From Flavobacteriales bacterium (GTDB lineage: Bacteria; Bacteroidota; Bacteroidia; Flavobacteriales_F; PHOS-HE28), in assembly GCA_023382455.1 (NCBI GenBank), contig JAHDVX010000031.1, positions 1 to 34,040 of the forward strand: 34,040 nucleotides of DNA, read 5' to 3'. Both the position numbers and the translations under genes were made by a program. The notes beneath the pieces were generated by a model. That model was not told the DNA's origin. It searched no databases and saw only the letters and a program-made list of their open reading frames with translations. Shown piece after piece: positions 1 through 5,695 of the stretch (its first letter is position 1; each line of letters opens with the position of its first letter).

Positions 1-215
1 GCACCATCCTGTGCGCGGAGCAGGTACGTCCCCGGCGCCAGGCCCGAAAGGTCCAGGGTCCACGCGCCGTCCGTGTTCCGGCCCCATTCCACGGAAAGCG
101 GTTTTCCCTACTTCCAGCGGGATGCCCATGCCCCATTCGCCTTCCCGGGCCGTAACCGTTCGTAATCGTATCTGTTCGCTCAACCAAGCGCTGGTGGGGT
201 TTGAACTGGAAACCC
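1..215 (-). pseudogene. Frameshifted T9SS C-terminal sorting tail, cut by window edge
   Basis: Read on the minus strand, bases 1-107 encode a T9SS type A sorting-tail end (GAWTLDLSGLAPGTYLLRAQ), running out of the window. The frame is closed by TAG at 108-110. The natural upstream part (SNPTSAWLSEQIRL, later GIPLEVGK) lies in another frame, and removing one base of the T4 run at 102-105 would join the two. The first 55 bases match 49/55 with 1728-1782, the tail of the M28 peptidase. No protein body is present: the Fic stop codon lies just upstream. It is best read as the 3' remnant of a secreted-protein gene whose body was lost. A sequencing error in the homopolymer is the alternative for the frameshift, but would not restore the missing body. 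Confidence 0.6.
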
Positions 216-234
216 GTGGCACTCGAAATGCCGC

Positions 235-1320
235 TCAGGACCCTGTGGTGCCCAACAATTCAAACAGGGGCTGATTGAGGTAGAAATTGGTGCGCCCCAC
301 TTTCACTTTGCCCAGTAGCTTCATGTCAACCAGGATGTTCAAGTAGCGCGTGGCGGTCAGGCGCGTCACCTGCATGTCGCGCATCATGAAGTCGATCTTG
401 GTGTAGGGGTGGCGGAAGAGGTTGTTGAGCAACTCTTGGCTGTACAGGCGCGGCTGCTCCGTGCGGATACGTTGTTTGTAGCGCTGCATGAGCGAGCGTA
501 TGTCCTTCACCAGGGCGACGGTCTGCTGCGCAGTCCGCGCAATGGCCTCGAGCATGTAAAGGAGCCAGGGTTCCCAGTTGCCATCGTCGCGCACGGCTTG
601 CAACAAGCGATAGTATTCCGCCTTGTGCCGTATGATGTAGCGGCTCATGTACAGGATTGGCAGGTCCAGCAGGCCGCAGCGCACCAGATAGAGGATGTTG
701 AGGATGCGTCCGGTACGGCCGTTGCCATCGTAGAAAGGGTGGATGCTTTCGAACTGATGGTGGGCGATCGCCATCTTGATGAGCGGGTCCGCTTCCATCA
801 GGCCGTCGCTGTTGAGGAAGGTCACCAGATTGTTCATCAGCGCCACGATCACGGTGTGGTCTTGGGGCGGCGTGTACACGACCGTTCCTGTGCGGTCGTT
901 CTTCAGTACGGTGCCGGGCAACTTGCGTAAGCCGGCGCTGTTCGCCTCCAAGGCGGCCTGCACGCGCAGAATGGTGTTGAGCCCGATCCCACCGGATTGG
1001 CGCACTTCATCGAAGCCGAGTTTCAGCGCGTGGGCGTAGCGGTGCACTTCTTTTGCCCCCGGAGTAGCGAAGGTCTTGGCGAGGTAGTCGCTGCGGTACA
1101 CTTCGTCATCCGTGGTGATAATGTTCTCGATGGCCGAACTGTCCTTCGCTTCCTGCAGGGAAAGTGTATCGACCAATATCTGTTCGTTGGGGATGGTGGC
1201 CGCAACTCCCTTTAATTCCGCCAAGTAGCGGTGGGCCTCGGCCAACCTCCTCAGCACGGCGATGGTCTCCACCTCCCCGCTTGGAGGCAGCGATGCGGGT
1301 GTATAGGAAGTAGCGGCCAT
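235..1320 (-). CDS. Fic family protein with C-terminal winged helix
   Basis: 361-residue Fic-domain protein. The Fic active-site motif HPFYDGNGRTGR is complete at residues 194-205. The family usually transfers AMP from ATP to hydroxyl side chains of target proteins. An N-terminal SSAIEN at 61-66 fits the [S/T]xxxE[G/N] inhibitory helix, placed N-terminal to the Fic core as in class II Fic proteins, so activity is probably self-restrained. Residues ~290-355 look like a winged-helix DNA-binding domain (RDMQVTRLTATRYLNIL), common in chromosomal Fic proteins. The ATG at 1320 directly follows AT-rich palindromes, suggesting autoregulation. It stands alone with no FicA-like antitoxin. It sits between two T9SS tail sequences, the remnant at 1-215 and the M28 peptidase end. 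The target protein is unknown. Confidence 0.9.
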   Translation of the reverse strand: MAATSYTPASLPPSGEVETIAVLRRLAEAHRYLAELKGVAATIPNEQILVDTLSLQEAKDSSAIENIITTDDEVYRSDYLAKTFATPGAKEVHRYAHALKLGFDEVRQSGGIGLNTILRVQAALEANSAGLRKLPGTVLKNDRTGTVVYTPPQDHTVIVALMNNLVTFLNSDGLMEADPLIKMAIAHHQFESIHPFYDGNGRTGRILNILYLVRCGLLDLPILYMSRYIIRHKAEYYRLLQAVRDDGNWEPWLLYMLEAIARTAQQTVALVKDIRSLMQRYKQRIRTEQPRLYSQELLNNLFRHPYTKIDFMMRDMQVTRLTATRYLNILVDMKLLGKVKVGRTNFYLNQPLFELLGTTGS

Positions 1321-1371
1321 CTATACAGGTTCATGCAAATATGTATAGAAAATGTTGATTATGTATACATA
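1321..1371. promoter_or_regulatory. AT-rich operator candidate upstream of the Fic gene
   Basis: In a GC-rich context this stretch is AT-rich and carries a perfect 12-bp palindrome, TATGTATACATA (1360-1371), and an inverted repeat CTATAC (1321-1326) / GTATAG (1343-1348). Both share the half-site GTATA/TATAC. On the minus strand CATATTTG (1336-1343) is one base off the Bacteroidota -7 box TAnnTTTG. The repeats would flank or cover the Fic promoter. Binding by the Fic protein's own winged helix is inference. Confidence 0.5.
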
Positions 1372-1567
1372 TCACGGCAACGTACATAGAAATGGCCAGA
1401 CCTGTGTCCGATGATCCGGCTGGTGTACGGCCCCGGACCGGCCCAACGGACAGCACCCCGACCGTGGTTTTGAGAACGAACCATCCTCCGCCACCGCTCC
1501 ATGCCCCGGCCAAGGCGTTCAGGCGCAAGACCTTGTCGCCGGGGACTAAAGGCTTGCTTAACCCTCC

Positions 1568-1595
1568 CACAGGGTCTCACGCAGTGGACCCTGTG
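1568..1595. repeat. Hairpin repeat A, copy 1
   Basis: Perfect 9-bp stem CACAGGGTC / GACCCTGTG with a 10-nt loop. A second hairpin with the same CAGGGTC/GACCCTG core lies 32 bp downstream. It sits in the 370-bp gap between the Fic gene and the M28 peptidase end. No T-run follows on either strand, so a plain intrinsic terminator is not obvious. Apart from the operator region and the two hairpins, nothing recognisable was seen in 1372-1690. Confidence 0.65.
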
Positions 1596-1627
1596 ACCTC
1601 TTGATTATCGCGGGGCATACCTGGTAC

Positions 1628-1655
1628 CGCAGGGTCTCGAGGTGAAGACCCTGCG
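1628..1655. repeat. Hairpin repeat A, copy 2
   Basis: Perfect 10-bp stem CGCAGGGTCT / AGACCCTGCG with an 8-nt loop, 28 bp long like copy 1. The two share CRCAGGGTCTC at the left arm and GACCCTGYG at the right, so they look like copies of one short palindromic element and not independent terminators. Confidence 0.65.
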
Positions 1656-1690
1656 AGAGGGCACATATCGGGCCGCTCACATGGCATCCT

Positions 1691-2884
1691 TCACGGCCAG
1701 CGCACCAGGCGGCCTGTCAGCAACTTCGCACCATCCTGCGCGCGGAGCAGGTAAACGCCCGGCACCAGGCCCGAAAGGTCCATGATCCAGCCGTTACTCG
1801 CGATCCGTGAGGTCAGCACATCCCGGACCGCTCTTCCAGTCGGGTCCGTGATCACCGGAAACACATCCGCCATTGTACCGGCAGGCATGCGCACCTCCAC
1901 CTTGTCCCGCGCGGGATTCGGATAGATCGCCAACGCCCCGTTGCCCCGATCTTCCGGCATGCCTGCATCGATCACCGGAACGGCCATCACCGCCGCCGTG
2001 CCGATGGCCAGCTGCGCCAGTCCGCGCCAATAGGCCGTGTCCAAGTACTGCAGTTGGTCGCTGGGCGTGTGGTAGTGCGGGTTGGGGTCGTCGTCGAAGT
2101 CCTCGATCACCAGGATGGCCCCGTAGCCTTGGTTCCAAAAGGACGCGTGGTCGCTGTATGTCTCGCCGGGATTGTTGATGGCGATGGGCAGGCCCAACCC
2201 GTACGTGGTGTTCACCACCAGCGCCGAATCCTTGATGGCGATGCTGTTCGCCACGGGCCGTGTGTGGATCCGCATCAGGCCGTCCCCATCACCATCGTAG
2301 CCGATGGCGTCCATGTTGATCACCGCCGTGATCTCCTCATCGTTGCCCGCCGCGGCCGCCGCGTGGTAAGCGCTGCCGATCAGGCCCTGCTCCTCCTCGT
2401 CCCACAAGGCGAACACCAGCGTGTTCTCGAAGGTGGTGCCGGCCAACACCCGTGCGGCTTCCAGCACGGAGCACACGCCGCTGCCGTCATCATCCGCGCC
2501 GGGCGCGGTGGTGCCGCCGGGCATGGCATCGTAATGCGCACAGATCAGCACCTTTCGTTCCGGGTGCACCTGGCCTTCCTTCACTGCCAGCACGTTCTGC
2601 CCTGCCGCCCCGAACGGCTGCACCATCGGTGCAAAGCCCATGCGCGCGAATTCCTGCTGCAGCCATTGCGCCGCCAGCGCATTGCCGGGTTGGTACTTGT
2701 TCCGCGACAGGATGAGTTCGTCACCGTTGCCCACGTCCACCGGTACCTCGCCCGAAAGCCTTTCCAGGCGCCACACCAGGGAGTCGGCGTTCACGGCGTT
2801 GAGCGCTTGCTGGACGACCGGGACCTGCGCGTTCGTGCGAATCACCAAGCCCAAGGCCCACACTACCAAGAGCGCTTCCCGCAT
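1691..2884 (-). CDS. Secreted M28 family metallopeptidase with T9SS sorting tail
   Basis: 397-residue zinc aminopeptidase-type protein (peptidase family M28). A signal peptide runs to about residue 20 (MREALLVVWALGLVIRTNAQ). Expected metal ligands are all present in order: His117 in CAHYD, Asp in GADDDGSG (~131), the Glu pair in WDEEEQG (162-165), Asp192 in NMDAIGYD and His near 270-272 in PHYHTPSD. A T9SS type A tail starts near IYPNPARDKVEVRMP (320-334) and ends with a GVYLLRAQDGAKLLTGRLVR pattern, so the product is exported by type IX secretion or anchored on the surface. The frame is open further upstream, but this ATG gives the signal peptide and lies 4 nt after a -7-like box. Its 3' end resembles the broken tail at 1-57. 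Confidence 0.92.
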   Translation of the reverse strand: MREALLVVWALGLVIRTNAQVPVVQQALNAVNADSLVWRLERLSGEVPVDVGNGDELILSRNKYQPGNALAAQWLQQEFARMGFAPMVQPFGAAGQNVLAVKEGQVHPERKVLICAHYDAMPGGTTAPGADDDGSGVCSVLEAARVLAGTTFENTLVFALWDEEEQGLIGSAYHAAAAAGNDEEITAVINMDAIGYDGDGDGLMRIHTRPVANSIAIKDSALVVNTTYGLGLPIAINNPGETYSDHASFWNQGYGAILVIEDFDDDPNPHYHTPSDQLQYLDTAYWRGLAQLAIGTAAVMAVPVIDAGMPEDRGNGALAIYPNPARDKVEVRMPAGTMADVFPVITDPTGRAVRDVLTSRIASNGWIMDLSGLVPGVYLLRAQDGAKLLTGRLVRWP

Positions 2885-2888
2885 GGTA

Positions 2889-2896
2889 CCAAGGTA
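2889..2896 (-). promoter_or_regulatory. -7 box of M28 peptidase gene (TACCTTGG)
   Basis: One mismatch to TAnnTTTG. The box ends 4 nt before the ATG at 2884, so the transcript would start at or next to the start codon. The whole block TACCTTGGTACCATG is nearly the same as the one before the AraC-type regulator at 3591. Confidence 0.5.
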
Positions 2897-3061
2897 GGGG
2901 ATCGGGCATAAGTGGTCCCCGGGTACCCGGTCGATCCCGGCGGGATCCTTTGTGACGTGACCCCGGCACCGATCCTTCCGAAGGACAATACCTTCGTTCA
3001 ACAAGGATCCATCCATTGCCCGCCCATACGGCTTGGCGAGAAACGACATGAGCAAGTACGC

Positions 3062-3517
3062 ATGAACACCGCCGAACGCCCCGAGGACGTGCCCCGGCTC
3101 TTCGTTGAGTTCTGGAACCAGCGGCGCGTGGACCTGATGGCGGCGCTCTTCGACGAGGATGCCGACTTCGTGAACGTGGTGGGCCTGTGGTGGGAGAACC
3201 GCGCGGACATTTTCAAGGCGCACGACTACGGCCTGAAGGTGATCTTCAAGGATTCCACCCTGAAGGTGGGCCGTGTGAAGTTGAAGATGCTCGCGGAGGA
3301 TGTGGCCGTGGTGCATGCGCGCATGACGCTATCCGGACAAACCGATCTGGGCGACAAGGCCCATACGCGGCGGACCATCTTCAGCTTCACGGTGCGACGC
3401 TCCGGTGATGCATGGTACTGCGCATCGGCCCAGAACACGGACATCGTGATCGGCGCGGAAACGCTCATCCGCACCGCCAGCGGCGAACTTCGGCCGGCGG
3501 ATTACCGGAAGAAGTGA
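3062..3517 (+). CDS. SnoaL-like / SgcJ-type nuclear transport factor 2 fold protein
   Basis: 151-residue cytoplasmic protein resembling the SgcJ/EcaC (DUF4440, SnoaL-like) group of NTF2-fold proteins. Features seen: an N-terminal helix pattern (DVPRLFVEFWNQRRVDLMAALFD), then DADFVNVVGLWWENRADI and a C-terminal sheet ending in AWYCASAQNTDIV. Family members bind or isomerise small molecules, or are of unknown function; no substrate can be assigned. The ATG at 3062 begins the family-like part. The open frame continues upstream but overlaps the divergent peptidase promoter. No signal peptide. Confidence 0.8.
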   Translation: MNTAERPEDVPRLFVEFWNQRRVDLMAALFDEDADFVNVVGLWWENRADIFKAHDYGLKVIFKDSTLKVGRVKLKMLAEDVAVVHARMTLSGQTDLGDKAHTRRTIFSFTVRRSGDAWYCASAQNTDIVIGAETLIRTASGELRPADYRKK

Positions 3518-3578
3518 GCAGTGCTTTCACCCCGACCGCGGCGTGGGCGGGCATGGAGAGATCCCTTCTCCGCTGCAC

Positions 3579-3586
3579 TACCTTCG
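3579..3586 (+). promoter_or_regulatory. -7 box of HMA-AraC regulator gene (TACCTTCG)
   Basis: A TAnnTTTG-like box ending 4 nt before the ATG at 3591. An inverted repeat GGAGA (3555-3559) / TCTCC (3567-3571) lies just upstream and could be an operator. Confidence 0.5.
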
Positions 3587-3590
3587 TACC

Positions 3591-4151
3591 ATGCTGCTCA
3601 CCATCCGCAACATGGTCTGCGACCGCTGCAAGTCGGCCGTGTGGCGCGTGCTCACCGGCCACGGCCTGAGCGTGCGCCAGGTGGACCTGGGCGAGGTGGA
3701 GGTGGAGGGGCAACCTTCCTTGGCCGAATTGCACCGGGTGAACGACGCGTTGCGTGCCGAGGGCTTTGAACTGGTGGACGACCGCGATGCCGCATTGATC
3801 GCACGCGTGAAGGCCGTCATCGTGAAGCTGGTGCACCACAGCGGTGATGCGGACGGCCGGGTGAAGCTGGCCGAGCATCTCTCCGATGCCCTGCACAAGG
3901 ACTACTCCACGCTCAGCGCGCTCTTCAGCCAAGTGGAAGGCATCACCATTGAGCACTACTTCCTGCTGCAACGCCTGGAGCGCGTGAAAGAGATGGTGCG
4001 CTACGGTGAGCTTACCCTCAGCGAGATCGCCGATCGCACCGGCTTCAGCAGTGTGGCCCACCTGAGCAACCAGTTCAAGAAGCTCACCGGCATGACGCCC
4101 ACGGCCTTCAAGCAGATTGGCAATCGTAAGGAGTTGGACAAGGTGGGGTGA
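3591..4151 (+). CDS. HMA-AraC fusion transcriptional regulator (probable copper sensor)
   Basis: 186 residues. The N-terminus (1-65) reads as a heavy-metal-associated (HMA) domain: IRNMVCDRCKSAV gives a Cys10-x2-Cys13 metal site followed by a ferredoxin-like pattern. The C-terminus (about 95-176) is an AraC-type double helix-turn-helix, clearest in LTLSEIADRTGFSSVAHLSN and QFKKLTGMTPTAFKQ. A direct metal-sensing activator is the natural reading. The nearest plausible targets are copZ-copA and the DUF3347 gene downstream, which share an upstream box. The TA modules at 4183-5328 now separate it from copZA. The last 55 bp (4097-4151) are repeated at 4759-4813. The ATG at 3591 excludes 16 upstream residues that would overlap the -7 box. 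Confidence 0.88.
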   Translation: MLLTIRNMVCDRCKSAVWRVLTGHGLSVRQVDLGEVEVEGQPSLAELHRVNDALRAEGFELVDDRDAALIARVKAVIVKLVHHSGDADGRVKLAEHLSDALHKDYSTLSALFSQVEGITIEHYFLLQRLERVKEMVRYGELTLSEIADRTGFSSVAHLSNQFKKLTGMTPTAFKQIGNRKELDKVG

Positions 4152-4167
4152 GGGCTGTTGGGTTCCC

Positions 4168-4175
4168 TACCTTTG
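4168..4175 (+). promoter_or_regulatory. -7 box of MazF-module (TACCTTTG)
   Basis: Exact match to TAnnTTTG, ending 7 nt before the antitoxin ATG at 4183. No clear -33 TTTG was seen at the expected distance. Confidence 0.6.
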
Positions 4176-4182
4176 AAGAGCG

Positions 4183-4437
4183 ATGAATATCCAAGCACTG
4201 AAGCTTGAACTGGTCCGGGAGTTGGTGAACACCTCCGATGTGACCGTGCTGGCCAAAGTGAAGCGGCTGCTGGAACTCATCCGGACCAAGCAACCGGGCG
4301 ATCACACCGATCATGACGAAGAGCTGATCGCTGCAGCGGCTGTTTTTGGCGGATCCGCATACAATGATGATGAACCGGACATCAGTGGGCTGGTACTGAA
4401 GGAACCGAATCCCAACTATGGGGATGAAGGCGGGTGA
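4183..4437 (+). CDS. Antitoxin of MazF-like module
   Basis: 84 residues. The N-terminal half is helical (ALKLELVRELVNTSDVTVLA, then KVKRLLELI) and the C-terminal half is acidic and rich in Gly/Asn/Asp, as expected for a labile antitoxin tail wrapping a toxin. It overlaps the downstream MazF-like gene by 20 nt, which supports co-translation. The N-terminal helices resemble those of the ParE-module antitoxin at 5107-5328 (TKLDLIERIIATTDEKILER, then VGKVLE), although the two toxins are unrelated. No named family is certain. Confidence 0.75.
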   Translation: MNIQALKLELVRELVNTSDVTVLAKVKRLLELIRTKQPGDHTDHDEELIAAAAVFGGSAYNDDEPDISGLVLKEPNPNYGDEGG

Positions 4438-4759
4438 TGTTGTGCGCTGGGCCTTTGTCCAGGGCGATGGGCAGCGCAAGTATCGACCCGCCATTCTGGT
4501 CGCATCAGTACCACCTTTCAACGACTGGCTGGTCTGTGCGGTAAGCACACAAGTCCAACGTGAAGTGGCTGGGCTGGATGTGCGGATCGACGAGCGTCAT
4601 CCGGACTATGCACACATGGGACTGCGTTTCCCCAGTTTGATCCGGGTGGCCCAGCTTACAACGCTTCCTGAACGGGTCATCGAGGGAAGTATCGGTGAAG
4701 TATCCGGCACTACACTTGACACGATCAAGGCGCGCCTTTCCAGGTGGCTAAAAGAATAG
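4418..4759 (+). CDS. MazF/PemK-like endoribonuclease toxin
   Basis: 113 residues with a MazF/PemK pattern: GDVVRWAF at the start, basic KYRPAILV (21-28) with the conserved Arg-Pro, STQ at 43-45, then VAQLTTLPERVIEGSIGEVS toward the C-terminus. The family cuts mRNA at short sequence sites. The start is ATG 4418 or 4424, both inside the antitoxin gene. The stop TAG at 4757-4759 touches the duplicated regulator tail that begins at 4759, so the module abuts that copy directly. Confidence 0.85.
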   Translation: MGMKAGDVVRWAFVQGDGQRKYRPAILVASVPPFNDWLVCAVSTQVQREVAGLDVRIDERHPDYAHMGLRFPSLIRVAQLTTLPERVIEGSIGEVSGTTLDTIKARLSRWLKE

Positions 4760-4813
4760 CCCACGGCCTTCAAGCAAATGGGCAGCCGCAAGGATCTGGA
4801 CAAGGTGGGGTGA
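4759..4813 (+). pseudogene. Second copy of the HMA-AraC gene 3' end
   Basis: These 55 bp match 4097-4151 at 48/55 positions and have the same length. In the regulator frame they read PTAFKQMGSRKDLDKVG then stop, against PTAFKQIGNRKELDKVG in the intact gene. Three of the seven differences are silent and the rest are conservative changes (I to M, N to S, E to D), so the copy looks like the tail of a real homologue. No start or DNA-binding domain precedes it. The MazF module is thus bracketed by two regulator tails. GGTGG (4804-4808) and CCACC (4815-4819) could form a small hairpin before the convergent ParE gene. Confidence 0.8.
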
Positions 4814-4819
4814 ACCACC

Positions 4820-5110
4820 TCACCGTCGCTTCAACGGCCGTCGGCTTGCATGGTAGATGTTGTACACGACAACCGTTTCTCCATCCAGTTCAAACACGAT
4901 GCGATAGGGGAATTTTGGCACGGGGGCATACCTGAACCCATTCTCCCGCACCTGGTACTTCGCCGCGATCGTGGTCAAATGCTCCAGCGCGGCCAGCACG
5001 GCCTTGTCAAATCGTGAACCCAGACCTTGTTGTTCCAAGTCGTAGTGCAAAGAAGCATCCTGCCACTCCAGCCACGCTTCATCGCGCAGCTCCAAGGGCC
5101 GCTGCTTCAT
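4820..5110 (-). CDS. RelE/ParE superfamily toxin
   Basis: 96 residues with the ParE/RelE outline: an N-terminal helix pair (WLEWQDASLHYDLEQQGLG), SRFDKAVLAALEHL, then the C-terminal sheet KFPYRIVFELDGETVVVYNI ending YHASRRPLKRR. The family poisons gyrase (ParE) or cuts ribosome-bound mRNA (RelE); sequence alone cannot decide. The ATG at 5110 overlaps the antitoxin stop as ATGA, so the pair is translationally coupled. Convergent with the MazF module. Confidence 0.85.
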   Translation of the reverse strand: MKQRPLELRDEAWLEWQDASLHYDLEQQGLGSRFDKAVLAALEHLTTIAAKYQVRENGFRYAPVPKFPYRIVFELDGETVVVYNIYHASRRPLKRR

Positions 5111-5328
5111 TTCCGTCCGTTCTTCAGCATCCGCTTCACCTCCGGCAACGAATAGCCCTTGCCTCTGCCTTGGCGGCGGCGGTCCCGACGTTCTTCGAGC
5201 ATGGCCAGGTGTTCCGGCGTGAAGGTGAACTCGCCCTCCTTGCTTTCAAGCACCTTGCCCACTCGTTCCAGGATCTTTTCGTCCGTGGTGGCGATAATGC
5301 GCTCGATCAGGTCCAGCTTGGTGAACAT
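5107..5328 (-). CDS. Antitoxin of ParE/RelE-like module
   Basis: 73 residues. The N-terminus is helical (TKLDLIERIIATTDEKILER). The C-terminus is basic (EERRDRRRQGRGKGYSLPEV), an arrangement typical of antitoxins that hold a toxin with a disordered tail. ATG 5328 is chosen because a -7 box TATCTTCG lies 4 nt upstream. A longer frame starting at 5373 would run over that box. It is first in the operon and precedes the toxin with a 4-nt overlap. Confidence 0.78.
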   Translation of the reverse strand: MFTKLDLIERIIATTDEKILERVGKVLESKEGEFTFTPEHLAMLEERRDRRRQGRGKGYSLPEVKRMLKNGRK

Positions 5329-5332
5329 GTTA

Positions 5333-5340
5333 CGAAGATA
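5333..5340 (-). promoter_or_regulatory. -7 box of ParE-module (TATCTTCG)
   Basis: One mismatch to TAnnTTTG, ending 4 nt before the antitoxin ATG. The promoter is back to back with the copZA control region that starts at 5371. Confidence 0.5.
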
Positions 5341-5370
5341 CGCCCAAAGCGCAACGGATTCTATTGGATG

Positions 5371-5395
5371 CAAACCTTCCCCATCAGGATGTAAC
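5371..5395 (+). promoter_or_regulatory. Shared copper-regulon box upstream of copZA
   Basis: CAAACCTTCCCCA, four variable bases, then GATGTAAC. The same arrangement occurs at 8477-8501 before the DUF3347 lipoprotein. In both places the distance from the first base to the TTTG of the candidate -7 box is exactly 50 nt (5371 to 5421; 8477 to 8527). The candidate -7 here is GACCTTTG (5417-5424). The box would lie at about -60 to -35, where AraC-type activators bind, and the HMA-AraC protein at 3591 is the natural candidate (inference). Confidence 0.7.
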
Positions 5396-5447
5396 GCGCA
5401 CCGCCACCACCGGCCGGACCTTTGTGCCGTTGATCAAGCACATTCCC

Positions 5448-5687
5448 ATGAACACTTCCGGCCAACCCACCGAGAAACTGCGCTTCACCACCACCGGCAT
5501 CACCTGCGGCGGCTGCGCCAACAGCGTGCGCACCATCCTGGGCCGCATGGCCGGCGTGGTGCATGTGGCCGTAGATCTGGCCGGAAACACAGCCGAGGTG
5601 GAAGTGGAACGCGGCTCCGTGACCGCCGAGGAACTCGCCACCGCGCTGAAGCCCGCAGGCTACGGCCTGATCACTTCCAACCATTGA
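5448..5687 (+). CDS. copZ: CopZ-like heavy-metal-associated metallochaperone
   Basis: 79-residue single HMA domain: FTTTGITCGGCANSVRTIL places the Cys20-x2-Cys23 metal pair, followed by VAVDLAGNTAEVEVE and the C-terminal LKPAGYGL. Such proteins carry Cu(I) to P-type ATPases. copA starts 8 nt after the stop, so the two form an operon. The ATG at 5448 was chosen because the family begins here; 28 further upstream codons would overlap the promoter and shared box. Cytoplasmic. Confidence 0.88.
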   Translation: MNTSGQPTEKLRFTTTGITCGGCANSVRTILGRMAGVVHVAVDLAGNTAEVEVERGSVTAEELATALKPAGYGLITSNH

Positions 5688-5695
5688 ATCCGCCC

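Noticed and set aside
1331-1570. Possible small gene on the minus strand in the Fic-peptidase gap
   Set aside because: No recognisable domain and no promoter box; it overlaps the Fic operator region. Treated as non-coding.
3048-3065. Five-codon mini-frame (MSKYA) overlapping the SnoaL-like start as ATGA
   Set aside because: Such overlaps arise easily by chance, and no regulatory residues or pairing structure supports a leader peptide.
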